Shown piece by piece: positions 46,491 to 58,019 of a DNA stretch of 64,000 nt; positions within the stretch are counted from its first letter, which is position 1; every line of letters starts with the position of its first letter. The notes below the pieces were generated by a model, which worked only from the letters and a program-made list of their open reading frames with translations, ran no database searches and was not told where the DNA came from. Source of the DNA: Hexactinellida sp. DTS-2022. Lineage: Eukaryota > Porifera > Hexactinellida. The position numbers were made by a program, and so were the translations under genes. The stretch is taken from contig JAPNXP010000010.1 in assembly GCA_028753945.1 (NCBI GenBank), positions 3,909,042 to 3,973,041 on the forward strand, given 5' to 3'.

Positions 46491-46895
46491 ATAGTGTATA
46501 ATAAATACGTTTAACCATAATTTAATGAGTAGAATATTCCTTAATCTTTCGGAGTTCCACTACATAAAGGTTTTTACTGTCCCGACTATACTATAGTATA
46601 GTGGCCCAGTATTGAAATCACTGCCTTTATTTTCATTCCCGTCTAGATCCCGGTAAATTTAGGCGTTCCCTGCAATAACCGGGATCCTGGCAAAACTGGG
46701 AATTAATCGGGATTCCCGGTCGATCCCTATCCATACAGGACTTTGAAATTTGAATTTTTAATTTAAAAAAAAAACCTTATCCCCATCATCTAGGTATTAT
46801 TTGTTTCAATTTTGTTTTTAGGGTTCTGAACCAATTATCAACAAATTTTTTATTTTTTTTGACATTCTTATATTGCAACTAATTATCTCAGCTAG

Positions 46896-47261
46896 ATGAC
46901 TGGGACTTCAATACTTTCTATTGATTCTCTTTTAGATGAGACAACTAAACGACTTCTTTCTCTTGAAGAATTGTGTGAAATTCGTAGAATTCTTTATGGT
47001 AAACCTACCTCTCCTCTTCAATTACCTGATTCTGTATTTCAAATTGCAGAATCTGCCAAGTTTTCCGTTGAGTCGTATAGATTTGATGCAATGCCAGAAT
47101 TCTTTAGAGACCCTCGTATTGTACGAATTGGTTTGGTTCAACATAAAATGCCACTTACCCCTTCATCTCCATTTCAGGATCAGTTAGATGCAGTGCATAG
47201 CAAAATATCCTTGATTACAAAAGCGGCTTCAATTGCTGGAGTGAATATCTTATGTTATCAG
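46896..47261 (+). CDS. UPB1: Beta-ureidopropionase-like gene, 5' coding exon (partial)
   Basis: The 122 codons from ATG 46896 end at a CAG|GTATAG donor in phase 0. The protein matches the N-terminal helix and first strand of beta-ureidopropionase: SLEELCEIRRILYGK, then LQLPDSVFQIA, then DPRIVRIGLVQHKMPL, then ITKAASIAGVNILCYQ. The family normally continues EAW... in the next exon. The enzyme is a nitrilase-superfamily amidohydrolase that converts N-carbamoyl-beta-alanine to beta-alanine in cytosolic pyrimidine breakdown. Its catalytic Glu-Lys-Cys residues lie in later exons, and I found none on the plus strand up to 64000. Either the intron is longer than 16.7 kb or this is a detached exon. 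The ATG follows ctcagctag, so an upstream non-coding exon is possible. This is the only clear host gene in the window. Confidence 0.85.
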
Positions 47262-47598
47262 GTATAGTTTATATCACTTATGTATTTTTTCCGATGTATT
47301 TCGTATCACCTTAATTTAGCTAGGTACAGTAGACTCCTATTTTTCGGGACAACCGCTTAATTGGGACAATTCCCCAAGAACAAAATCTTTCGCAATTTCT
47401 ACTGTATATCAAATGGATGGGATACCGACTATTCGGTACAAGACAATACGATACACGACAATTCTATTCTTAATGGAGTAGACTGAAACTTGATATAAAG
47501 TTTGTATTTTTGAAATAATGTTGATTATTTTAACCTTGGGTAAGGGCAAGGACGGATTCAGGCTAGAATTAGTGGGGGGTGCAAATTTATACCATAGC

Positions 47599-48010
47599 GT
47601 AATTATCAGGGGTGGTGAATCTGCTGTTAACAGCCATTTTGGCTGTTTGCTGTTAACAGCTATCTATTAGCTGTTATTTAACAGATAAGAATTCGTCTCC
47701 AATTGGCATTAACATTAACTCCATTTAAGTCTTCTTTAAGCTGTTAACAGTCAATTCTAGCTGTTAACAGCCAATTCAAGCTGTTCAAATTCAATAATTG
47801 TATCATAAAATTAAGGAAAGGGACAAGCAAAGAAAGTTATTCTCAAAAATGTTTGGATTTGAATTGCATACCGTATTTACCTAACAGTGAAATGAAACTA
47901 TATGATTATATTATATTATTTCAATTATTGCATTGGTCAGCATCTAGCTGTAACAGCTTCGATTTTCATTTGCTGTTAACAGTTTGGCTGTTACCATCCC
48001 TGGTAATAAT
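47599..48010. mobile_element. hAT MITE, 396 bp, CTGTTAACAG-rich
   Basis: The ends caggggtggtgaatc (47607) and the inverse of ggctgttaccatccctg (48002) share a CAGGGRTGGT start. Flanking 8-mers gtaattat (47599-47606) and gtaataat (48003-48010) match at 7 of 8. The palindrome ctgttaacag occurs at least six times inside. The element lies in the presumed first intron of the beta-ureidopropionase-like gene. Confidence 0.85.
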
Positions 48011-48481
48011 TACTCTAATTTAGCTATCTGTGAAATGTAAGTCTCTGAGTCCAATCTCATGAAGAGTTGGGGGGGGGGGTGCTTCGACTGCAATCACTAT
48101 TATCTCTATGAGAGATTTCGATTCTTTGCTCTTTTGTAAACTGTTTGAATCGAAACATAAATGCTTTTTAACTATCTAAGAGTTTCCGCATTTCAGTATA
48201 ACTTTAATTATTCTATTTTCGGCATGCTATTGAATTCTTTCGAAATTGGGCTTCCATAGCAATAAACACTGTAGTGGTGAAATTGACATAATTAATTTGA
48301 AGAAACTGTACAAGCTAGAGTTTCAAAAACTTCTGATTAATTTCTTAACCACTATTAGATATAAGTGATGCATTTCTGAATGAATCGGGTCAGCATTATG
48401 TATCTGGAAGATAAAACGAAGGGGAATACAAAAAATGTCCGAAAAAAGCAATATTTTACTTTCGTGGGTCAAATATATATG

Positions 48482-48938
48482 AAACTATTCATAGGCGTAG
48501 AGTATGACGGGGCGGCCGGGGCACGCCCCGTCAGCCCTTATGCATTACGGGGTGGAGGCCTCTTCGCCCCGTCAGCTTTCAGTTAAAGATCCCGGGAAAT
48601 ATATGAATATATACAGAGTATGAAATCATGACTATTTCAATCAAGAATAATTATACTTTCCGGATATTTTATCAATAATTTACTGTACGAGTATACCAAT
48701 TGTGGAATCCCGCTTAACGACCACCTCAGAATAACGATCATCCCGATATTGCTACTAATTTTTATATTCTCGTTCAACCACTTATTAACATTAGTATTAA
48801 TTGATTTTGGAATTACGACCACCCCGCTATTCAAAATTTTGGCCATTGTTTATGAACAAAAAATTATTTTCAAACACAAAATCACGCCCCGTCAGCTTTT
48901 GGTAAAATAATTAATAACTCTACGCCCATGAAACTATT
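48482..48938. mobile_element. MITE with CATRGGCGTAG ends, 441 bp
   Basis: Ends are 48490 and 48930. Terminal inverted repeats cataggcgtagagt and catgggcgtagagt differ at one of 14 bases. The target duplication aaactatt is exact (48482-48489 and 48931-48938). The interior has GC-rich cgccccgtcagc repeats. A 72 bp relative with the same core end lies at 63708-63779. Confidence 0.92.
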
Positions 48939-49129
48939 ATACGATTAGTACCAAGTTGCATCATAAATTTACTTATTCGAAATATATGTTGCTCCAAAAT
49001 TTCAGAGCACTAGACACATTATTTCGTTTTGAAAATGTTCTTAGAATTTTAAAATTATGTCTTTTGAGATAATAGTGATCAAAGTTATATTAAATTATTC
49101 TAACAAACATTAGAATAGTTTAATTGGTG

Positions 49130-49330
49130 TACATCCCGTTATGGAATCGCTGTAAAGCTCCGTTCCCTTAATCTATTAAATATATAATTAATAAAAATTA
49201 ATTGAATTCCATACAAGACGCTCCCATATTATCGGAGTCCGGTTTCTTTTGGGTCATCTTTTTCAGGAATTAAACCAGAGATAACGAAAAGTTTTATGTT
49301 GTAATATGTATTAATATGGCTGCAGTAGTT
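49130..49330 (+). repeat. Dispersed repeat family R2 (second copy 41380-41545)
   Basis: Shared strings in order include cttaatc, attaaat, ataattaat, caagacgct, attatcg, gtccggtttct and gggtcatcttttt-like blocks. The 41380 copy is inside the 1.24 kb element, so this may be a diverged relative of that element. Confidence 0.65.
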
Positions 49331-49343
49331 GGCATCGTGACCA

Positions 49344-51069
49344 CCCATCTTGCCGAATGCTATCTTGCCGAATGCCATTTAAATGACAATTATGGAGTGC
49401 GCCATTTAAATTACGATTATGAATTTAATCACTTTAATGTTATAATGAAAATGAAGACGGAAATAAATGAAAAATGAATCGTAAATAAGTGAATAATATC
49501 ATAGTATTAGAAAGATAAATTGTTTGAAATGACTCGTAGGAACTCTAGATGAGGGATTGATCTATATTGATCTACTAGTTTCAATATTCTTGAATTGAGT
49601 TGAATATACTTTTTCTTTGGTTTAGCAAGTCCATGTCCACTTTTCAACTTTTCTAAAATTATCTCATTGTCACTTTGTTCGAGAACTATCTTATGTATGA
49701 GCTTTGAGAACGAAGGGTGGGTAGTGTTTATTCTAAGATCAAAAGCTCTATGCCAACCTTCCACAGAATTGTTCGTTCTTGGCAATACTCGCTCTACTCT
49801 ATCTCTTACATTCCACAGAGCAATTGGATATAATGGCCTTCGTCTTCGACCATGATGCTCAATTCCGACCCAAGTTTTCTCAAAATATAGAAGGAAATCG
49901 CTTGGATCATCGATGAGTTCATCACTTAGTGAATTCACGTATTCTTCATATATGGGAATAACATCTTCTATAGGTAGAGCCCTGAATTGTTTCATACATA
50001 TTGAAAATTCCTCTTAATTCTGGTAACGTTGTTGTAATCCAAGCGCTTGGATGTGTCGCCAAATTTGCTTGGCCAAAGTGGAAGAGCATCCTTGTAATTC
50101 TGTACAAGGAAAAGTTGTGAGAGCATTTATTGCGGCTTTTTCGTAATCAACCATGATAGTATTGGGATCTAAATTGGAGTTGTGTTCTTTCAAAGTTGAG
50201 AATATTCTGGTATAGACTGTTTCAGTTTTATTTTTCGCAATGCAGAATATTAATGGGATGGTGACAGATTCAGTTAGGAGTGCATGAATTGTATATAATT
50301 GATATCCGAGAGGTGCTGAATCAAATGTCCCATCGAAAAACCAATTAGGATATCGGTCCAGCATTCGAATATTTTCCTCAGTACCAAGAATTATTAAATC
50401 CAAGTCTGTATCGTTAGAAATTAGAAATTGTTGTCCCCTTGTAGTATGTACAGATTCTGAAAAGTCCTCTTCTGGGGCTTTACGTTTACGACGGACAATC
50501 TTTGCTAAATTTTGTTTTGAGGGAAGTTTAACTGCATCTGCAATGGAGATCGATTTGGTACAGTTTTGAATTACTGAAGACTTAGCTTTTTTTGTTAGAG
50601 TAGATCTCCCTTTATCGTTCTGGCAGTTTCCAGTGCAACATTATCTGGAGGATGATTATGAATTGAAGGGGGCTTTTTCACGCTACCGTTCGACTTATAA
50701 GTAGTTATACGGGCATTACACAAGCCCCTTTCAACGCACCGCCAATATGTGACATCGATCGAATCTTTATCCTTGACATACATATATCCATTATTCAAAA
50801 ACTTTTGGCCTCCGAAAATAGTTGGAGTGTATTCCATCATGTTGTTTTTAAGGTTAATTAAGTAACCAGATATTTATCTAAATTTTGATGAATGAGAAGC
50901 CCACTTTGTAGGGGTGGAAACCATTAATATCTGATTGTTATTGTTCTTTTCATGTATTTTCAAAACAACACCTCTATTCTCACTATTAACAAAAATTCGG
51001 CAAGATGGAATTCGGCATGATGAGATTCGGCAAGATGGAATTCGGCATGATGACATTCGGCAAGATGGG
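49344..51069 (-). mobile_element. MULE-type DNA transposon
   Basis: The left end cccatcttgccgaatgctat (49344) is mirrored at 51069. The right terminal region has five tandem copies of a 14-16 bp unit of the form ATTCGGCAWGATG (50996-51069), and the left has two. Mutator-like elements commonly duplicate 8-10 bp; the flanks here share only acca, so the duplication has decayed or the ends are slightly off. Confidence 0.75.
49507..50840 (-). pseudogene. MULE transposase with N-terminal FLYWCH zinc finger
   Basis: The start at 50840 opens a FLYWCH-type finger (FGGQKFLNNGYMYVKD, YWRCVERGLCNARI, HNHPPD). After a frameshift near 50600 a basic linker leads into the MULE core. The core has NWFFDGTFDSAPLGYQLYTI (first Asp, about 50290-50350), NTIMVDYEKAAINALTTF (second Asp, about 50110-50160) and RTNNSVEGWHRAFD (Glu, about 49740-49780). 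A pair of compensating frameshifts blurs the conserved CxFHF block near 50070, and an in-frame TAA sits near 50015. The C-terminus ends at 49507. One frameshift, one stop and the small indels make it inactive as read. Confidence 0.88.
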
Positions 51070-51254
51070 CTAGCACCACTCATTAAAGTAAGTGTGCCCC
51101 AGTTTAATAGCCTGTGCTCACCTATGACGTATTTGTGCCCCAACCGTGGCGGTTTTCTAGCGCCGCCAATTCTCTCAAATATATATATACAATATATTTA
51201 AATAGTATACATTAAACATTATCGAATCAATATGTATCGACTCATCAAATTAAG

Positions 51255-51445
51255 TATTGGGGGCAAGGAATTATCCAGGAGCGAGACGCTCCTTTTGGTG
51301 CTTATTTTTGGAAATTTTGAATTTAGGAGCGCGAAAATTTGGAATCCTCTCCTATACCGTAACATTTATTAGTGATTTAGACGTATTGAAATTAGATCAG
51401 ACCAGGATTAGGAGCGTATTTATAAGTGGCTGTATAATACACTGT
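51255..51445 (+). repeat. Dispersed repeat family R1, third copy
   Basis: See family description at 20180-20375. This copy has ggaattatccaggagcgaga, gcgcgaaaatttggaat and accaggattaggagcg. Confidence 0.8.
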
Positions 51446-51684
51446 TGGGGGATTTAAGCTCACAGATGGAGGCTACATTTACGATTAGCAGAGGGTTTCT
51501 GGATATATTACACATTGGCATTCTGAAAAGAAATCAAAATGTAGAGCAAGGCTACACACCAAAGATGATCAGAAAGTGAGACAAACAAATTAACATCTCC
51601 ACGGTCCAAACAACACAAATGTCAGCTCTTTCTAAACAGAGATTGGAATCATAAGGAGAGCGTAAACTACTCACTAGGGTTCGC

Positions 51685-52035
51685 ATCACATTCAGGGGCG
51701 GCGCCAGCACAGCCCCATTGGGGGGCGGACCAATGCACTGGAGGGGCAAACCCAATAGTTCTAAACATTCCAAAATTCACATTCAAACCAAAATCGATAT
51801 TTTTTTAATGACAAATTTGGTTATATAATCTGTCCTATAATAGTATATTGTGGGGCATCTAAACAAAACAGCTAATCATGAACTCCCTGTCCAGGGCATT
51901 TAGCATTTCCGCATTAACATTAAGTACTCCTATAGTAGACAAGCGAGTTCCCGCCCCCCAAAAGGGGAGACGGATCAAAAGCGTGGGGGCGGCCGCCCCT
52001 CCGCGCTCCCCCCTCGCGCCGCCACTGATCACATT
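51685..52035. mobile_element. hAT MITE, 335 bp
   Basis: Ends are 51693 and 52027. Terminal inverted repeats caggggcggcgc and cagtggcggcgc differ at one of 12 bases, and the latter is a common hAT start. The target duplication atcacatt is exact (51685-51692 and 52028-52035). GC-rich edges explain the open frames on both strands here. Confidence 0.93.
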
Positions 52036-52064
52036 ATAGGCGAAAGTCTTTTTGAACTTTTTGA

Positions 52065-52681
52065 GGCCACACATGGCCTACTTAATATACGGCCGTGTAT
52101 GTAACCGAGAGGCCAAAAAAAATAGAAGGCTAGTTTATACATTTCATTCGAGGATAAACTATGCCCCTTATTGTTATTATTTGGGTTGTATTTTGGGTAA
52201 TCAACCATTGCGAGTCCAATGGGAACCACTTTTGAGATCTCATATTTGTGGTTAAGCTGTTTAGGCGCCATTTAATGATGACACAACAAATATACAATTC
52301 GAGTCTCAAGAACTACGAGAAAATGAAGTTAATTTGCTAATATACTTAGTTTACATTTTCCGAATATACTATAATGTGTATGCATTTGTATCAACCAGCA
52401 ATTATATACGTTTTATGGACGAAAATAGTATTTGCAACTCGGATGCTACTTGTAATTTACCATGTGGTTGCTTTATAATTCAAAAAATTTTTAGAATGTC
52501 GCCATTTTGTGATTTACTAGCCTTTGGGGTATGAAATATATCCCTATTTAGTATTCCTATTATAAAATTATTAGAAAGTAGGGCATTGTTTTTCCTATGA
52601 TTAAATTTATAAACTGGCCTTATATTTTTTGGCCTTCTCGGTGACATACACGGCCGTATATTAAGTAGGCCATGGGCCACA
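52065..52681. mobile_element. Inverted-repeat element, 603 bp
   Basis: Ends are 52072 and 52674. Terminal inverted repeats run about 45 bp, start catggcctacttaatatacg, and differ by a few bases and a one-base gap. The target duplication ggccaca is exact over 7 bp (52065-52071 and 52675-52681). The interior is non-coding. Superfamily is unclear. Confidence 0.85.
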
Positions 52682-53134
52682 TCTTTTAAACTACCAAAAT
52701 TGGATAGTTTAAACGTATTATTCAGAGCCACCGGGAAATTTTCATTGCCACTCCTGCTCTTTAGAAGAACTTGTAGTTCCTTTGGAATACAAAAAAAACT
52801 GGAAAGGAATATTTTTTTATTATATGACCCCGGGCCTCATCTCCATTGTTTTCTAATTTTGGGACGCATCAAAATTTTGAAATGCTAGCGGCATTACAGT
52901 TCTGGTTTGCTGACTGAACCTACAAACAACACCGGTAATATTTGGTCAGGTTTACGTCATCCATTTATGTGCAATTTCACTAAGTTCTAACTTTTCTCGA
53001 CTTTAGAGTATGTACATCCGCAAAACATTCTGAATATCTAGGCTAAAACTGCTATTGTTTGGACACATAATTTTTGTAGAAAATTACATTGTGAACCCAT
53101 TAAGGTTTGAACTACCGTAGCTTTTAAATATACT

Positions 53135-53215
53135 ATCGAACTTCGCTTGCTAAGTAGCTTCGCGGCAGAACAAACACGCACCAACCGATTTGCGGTTGGT
53201 GTTTGGATTAATTAA
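53135..53215 (+). repeat. Dispersed repeat family R5 (inverted copy 57940-58015)
   Basis: Both copies contain cttcgcttg, cgcggcagaaca and caccaaccg in the same order on opposite strands, extending outward to tatacta. They could be ends of one 4.9 kb element enclosing the Ginger-like integrase relic, or two separate MITEs. Confidence 0.6.
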
Positions 53216-54880
53216 TAGTTCTAGCGTTAATTATTGCTGAACTGCCTAGTTCAGTTGTTGTTCAACAATCAATTTTAAATTATGAAATTTTAATGATTGC
53301 GTCACCATTAGTTAATGAGTTCGCATATTGCTAATCTGGTTTGGCCACCATCTCCGCATCATTAATTTTTGAGCCGTGGATCTATATTGGGGAAGCTATA
53401 TAAGCGCTTCGCAAGTTGGGGGGGGGCAGGATTTTGGGTGTTCTCAAGTTAGAAGCTTATCGGATAACTTAGCCCAGGCTAATCTCTGGACTCATGCCAA
53501 GAAGCCCCCTGGTAATTGACCCATTACCCTGGACACTTTTCTAGAGGCTCGAATGTCTAAGAAAATCTACCTCGACGCTACACTCGCTCGATTTTCATCG
53601 AGAACATACATACCGTTACCGTATATATGGAATACTAGCCCCCCCCCAAAAAAAAAATTAGCAAATAAATATTTATTACCTCTGCCCATGGTAAACACCT
53701 GTTTCGAATATAATTCCTAACACGATTATCAACCAACTTTAATAAATAAATTGTGACAACATGTCATATTCTCGACTCGTGTATTTTTTGGGTCCCATAG
53801 TGGCGAAAATCGCCTATAAATATGCTAATTGAAATACTTTCTATACTAAATATAGATCTTATTTACTTTCAGAATTGATATATTGAGTTTGTGGAGTCCA
53901 GTGGACTAAAACGTATCTGAACGGGTGGACCATGGGTAAAATTCCCAACGTTGAGAGGTTTAAAATTGGGTGTGGCTTTGTATTCACCTATCATTTCGTT
54001 TACACCATTTACCGTTTACATGCAAACTTTCAGGTATTTACCGTTTGTATGAACCGTGTCTAACCAGTTTTTCAGCTTCTTAAGAATTCCAAATTATTTT
54101 CCTAAAGATAATGAGGATTGCCAGTATTTTAATTGCTAAATACTTTGAAATGGACATTCTATTGTTCCTTTTGAACTATTTTGATAATTATTTTCTTCTA
54201 TAATAAGTTTTAATAATATTATTTTACATACAATGCTTATTTAATAAAGAAATATAAGCGAATGTAATTTCATAAAAGTCTCTGGATATTCTATGAATTC
54301 CCTTAATCTCTGGATAGTTTGTAAGTATGACAAGTTCATCGCAGCTCCATATTTTCAGATTAATTCTGACGGATGTAAAAGCTGCCCCCCTGAAATATTC
54401 GTTGCCCCACCTGCCCTTCGGTTCGAAAAACTGGCGCCTCGCATGGTGCTATATAGTAAATTATCGAAGATATTTCGATTACCATGGGTTTGCGAAAGTG
54501 ATTTTGAAATATCTGGGTTAAAGAAAGAAAGAAAGGTTTTTAGTTGCCCGTATGCTAAATTGCACTACAATATTTGTTAAATACCCTCAAAAAAAAAAAA
54601 AAAGTCCGTTTGGCAATTAATTGGCAGACATCCTGATCCCATGGAGGGCTTACGCTGGAAAACCAGCTATCTCTCTGCAGCAGGATTATTTATCGCGTCC
54701 TCCGCATCTCTTCTGCTTCTTCAGGTTGTCTTTAACTACAGGAAAATTGCATCTACAGGGGAGACTCTGGCTGAAAGGTTAATCGTAGCTTAATTGTAGT
54801 TAAATAACCCTTGCGGGACCAATTAATGTCTAAATCGGATAGTCTTTCTTTGGAAGTGACATTTACGCTTCTTTCGGAGG
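53216..54880. other. Non-coding interval
   Basis: It contains G and C runs near 53419 and 53640, a 15 nt A run at 54588-54602, and a more GC-rich stretch at 54600-54790 that may be an old SINE. No gene supported. Confidence 0.3.
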
Positions 54881-54885
54881 AAGTA

Positions 54886-55510
54886 CAGTGCAACCTCTAT
54901 AAGTGGGGGAGCTTGGGACGGGAAAAATTTGAATTGCCCCCATTCCCCAGTTATAATTTTAAATGGATAGACACTACATATGGTCATATTATGAAATATA
55001 TACTTATAACACATCCATTAATGTAAGTTCTAGTCAGTATTTGTATATTTTGACCATTTAGTTAAATTCTGATCCACCGCCGATGATTTCTTAAAAAACA
55101 TTACAGTAGATCCATCAAAAATATTTATTCTGTAGAACTTTTGAGTGTATTTATTCGAAATGCAGCATTATATATAAGTATTATTATATAATTTGTCCAT
55201 CTCCCCCATTTATAGAGGTGATTTTGTATGGGGATACTAATTCCTTTATAATTAAGGTCCCCCATTCCCCACTTCCCCGCTTATAGAGGATCATTTGTAT
55301 GGAAATCAAGGAATATGGACCAAAATTCCCCCGCTTATAGAGGTTCCCCATTTATAGAGACCCCACTTATACAGGTCATTGGCGGAACCAGGGGGGGGGG
55401 GGGGCATGGCCCACCTTTTTGAGGCTGCCCCCCCCTAGAATACCAATGTTGTACAGTATGTCCCCCCCTAAAATCCTCCCTGGCCCCCCCAAAGCTCCCC
55501 TACCTGAAAA
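54886..55510. repeat. Cluster of MITE remnants (tataagtggggg-type and poly-G/C type)
   Basis: The phrase cttatagaggt/acctctataag recurs near 54892, 55213, 55281, 55330 and 55351, in mixed orientation. This is typical of a pogo-type MITE of the form cagtgcaacctctataag. It is followed by a GC-run-rich fragment (55380-55510) starting ggcggaaccaggggg. Confidence 0.5.
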
Positions 55511-55647
55511 TCCTGGAAATAGTACTCATCACCCAAAGCGAAGGAATTTGTTTGCCAGATAAAACTTTGAAAACTTCATAATAGAAACTTTTTTTGGAGC
55601 TACAATAGAGTAAATTGCTCCCTAGTTTGTCAATTCTTTACTTTGAG

Positions 55648-57206
55648 GTCAAAACTTGTTATGTTATACATGTCAACCATGAACAAAACTGGAACCAATC
55701 TTTCCACCACCTCAGCCTTGGTACCACATTGGTGTAGATCTGGTCTATGATTTGCAGGAAAACTGTGAAGGCTACAAATACCTCGTCACTACCTGATATC
55801 TCTCAAAGTTCTGCGCAGTAAGCCCTTTGATAAATAAGACCACTAAAGATGTTTTGACAGCACTAGAGGTTATCTACCTTACACTGGGTTAACAGTGGGA
55901 ATCTGGCTGGAAATACGATAAAATTATCATTCTCTTGAAACTTGAATTCGTAGTTACCACTGAATTCAGATTATCAAATAACCAAGTATTGCATAATTTC
56001 ATTCTGTTCTAAGAAATATTTTGGTTGTTATGATTATTCAAAATATTAGATGTTTGGCTATTGGAATTTCTATTTTGCGATTAAAGAAAGTTACTATGCT
56101 TAATATCAGATTTTGTTAACACTGTTCTTGAGAATGACTTTCCTCGAATCCAGTGACTTATGGATTACAATGAATTAGAATCTGACTAATATCAAATAAT
56201 TCGGTGTCAATTTGATGATGAAAGTTTAGCAGTGAGCTGAACTGTCGGCAAATTAGTGGACAAACTGAGATCTCAACATTATTGTCAAAACTGGGTTCTA
56301 CTAGCTCTAAAACCTAGGTGATGTAATATTCTTAGAAAAACTTTCTAAATCCGCGAAAAGGCGCGACGTGGGTCACTTAATTACTTTGAACCATATGTAT
56401 TAGGATTTTTGAAAAAATTATACCTTGTTCAAGAAATATAATCAACAATCATGTGTGAACAGAAATTTTTTTGTTAACAAACCTAAATATAATTTCTAAC
56501 AGAATTAATATTAATTGTCTAGAACTCCGTTTAATAGACTACGTACATCATTTTTGATAATGCCATTCAGTTAGCAGCTACAGATAATTTTTATGTCAAT
56601 AATACTTCATTATAGTATATCTAGTATAGTTTTCCTATTTCCACTTACACCTCTGAAAAAGGCACTGTGGGGTGTCCCCCAAAAATAATTCAGCATGATC
56701 AAGGCCCAGAGTATGTCAGCAATGTGCATATTATAATTAGTAGTAAAGTTATAAGGGCATAAAATTTAGTTGTATAAGCACTCTAATAATGTAATTATCT
56801 ACTGGCAAATATGATAATTTATGACGAGTGTGAAGTTGGCGCAGTATTCAACTGAGCACAGATCAAATCCAAATTTGAGGCCTTTCCCACATTTGGATTT
56901 GGCCAAAAAATTACACACATTTAAGGGGAGATAGGACGTTTATGATTCTGTATAAAAACCTTTGATTTCAATTTTAATTTTTTTTTTTTACATAATGTGT
57001 GAGCACAAAAAAAACTTTTTCACAACAATTTTTCGAATTTGAATTTAAAACTTTGCATACATATTTGTGACTATGGGACGTTTCTTATGTTAATATATTT
57101 TAAAAAAATCAATATTCATTAATGGTTGGGATTTGATAATCGAAACACCGCAGCTACCATCCGCATACCAATGGTCTTGTGGAAGCTTCACAACAAGATA
57201 CTGTTT
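55648..57206 (+). pseudogene. Second Ginger-like integrase relic, three exons
   Basis: Exon 1 (about 55648-55888) reads CYTCQ, PPPQPWYHIGVDLVYDLQ (first Asp), then after a stop YLSKFCAVSPLINKTTKDVL and ends at a gggttaac donor-like site. Exon 2 (about 56669-56755) reads PPKIIQHDQGPEYVSNV (second Asp). Exon 3 (57144-57206) reads HRSYHPHTNGLVEASQQ (Glu) and ends at a gtgagt donor. The order and spacing of Asp, Asp and Glu match the retroviral-type integrase core of the 19-21 kb copy, and the exon boundaries fall in the same places. In-frame stops show that it is dead. The H2C2 zinc domain was not found upstream. Confidence 0.75.
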
Positions 57207-57326
57207 AAGTGAGTGGAACATAGTATTATTATATTCTTTATTAAGATGAATCCTTATTTAGTTTGCTCTATTTATATTATACTTGTACAATTAATGTACC
57301 TAGGCTATGGAATACCTACAACGAGA

Positions 57327-57596
57327 AATAACAGTTCGTTCCACACATTTATCCTTCGACCATCTCTCAAAGCTGATGATCCTTCAATAACTCCAATCGC
57401 AATTGACTGGCAAAAAGAGGAGTGCACTCTGCTTGATTGTCCATTCCAAAAGCCAACTGATCAACACTCTAGTATGGCCTGGCAGGGATTACAATCATAT
57501 GAGCCGTGGCTCTGTGATTCTATTGGTGCTGAATCTGCTGATGCCAGTGGCACGAAACAGCCCAAACCTGGAACTATGCATTTAGGTTGCAGATAA
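57327..57596 (+). pseudogene. Open frame downstream of the integrase relic, unknown
   Basis: An open frame of about 90 codons follows a gtacctag acceptor-like site. It may be the next exon of the Ginger-like gene, though its sequence (RNNSSFHTFILRPSLK, CPFQKPTDQH) does not align by eye with the first copy. The hydrophobic N-terminal extension from 57213 looks like intron translation and is not a supported signal peptide. Confidence 0.3.
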
Positions 57597-57664
57597 CATT
57601 ATAAACTATATTATTGACCCATGGGAAATCGACCCCAAGGAATCATTTGGTGTAATCAGAATTA

Positions 57665-57900
57665 TTCTATCGTTTCAGGTGTGAAATTTATGACGTCATT
57701 GTCACATTTCGAGAACCCTGAAAATTCACTTAATCTCACATAATTCGCGCCCTCTAATAGATAAAAGTATGAAAATTTAATAGCACATGTACATTTAATA
57801 ATGCGGACACGTTGAGTCACATCAGATTGCCAATATGTTTACTCATTGTCGCATGATGACGTAATAACGAAAATTTCACATTGTTAAAATTGACTATTTA
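57665..57900 (+). repeat. Dispersed repeat family R3, 3' part
   Basis: It matches 62790-63005 through tatgacgtcattgtc, catttcgag, tcacttaat, cacataatt and tgtttactcatt. Combined with the piece at 39345, the only full copy is at 62640-63005. Confidence 0.75.
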
Positions 57901-58019
57901 GGCCTATTTACGCTTTATAATCCATGTTAGAAGTATGTAAAGCACATACCAACCTCGAGGCGGTTGGTGTGTGGTTGTGTTCTGCCGCGAGCGACCTATC
58001 AAGCGAAGCGCGCTAGTAT

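Noticed and set aside
47332..47487. Pogo MITE starting cagtagactcctat
   Set aside because: The left end and TA look right, but the proposed right end (tagactg followed by aa) lacks TA and matches poorly.
50935..51201. Protein with RQDGIRHDEIRQDGIRHD repeats
   Set aside because: It is the translation of the tandem units that form the right terminus of the MULE.
57213..57596. Secreted protein with a signal peptide
   Set aside because: The hydrophobic start is translation of an intron-like stretch between the integrase exon and a gtacctag acceptor. There is no independent support for a start there.
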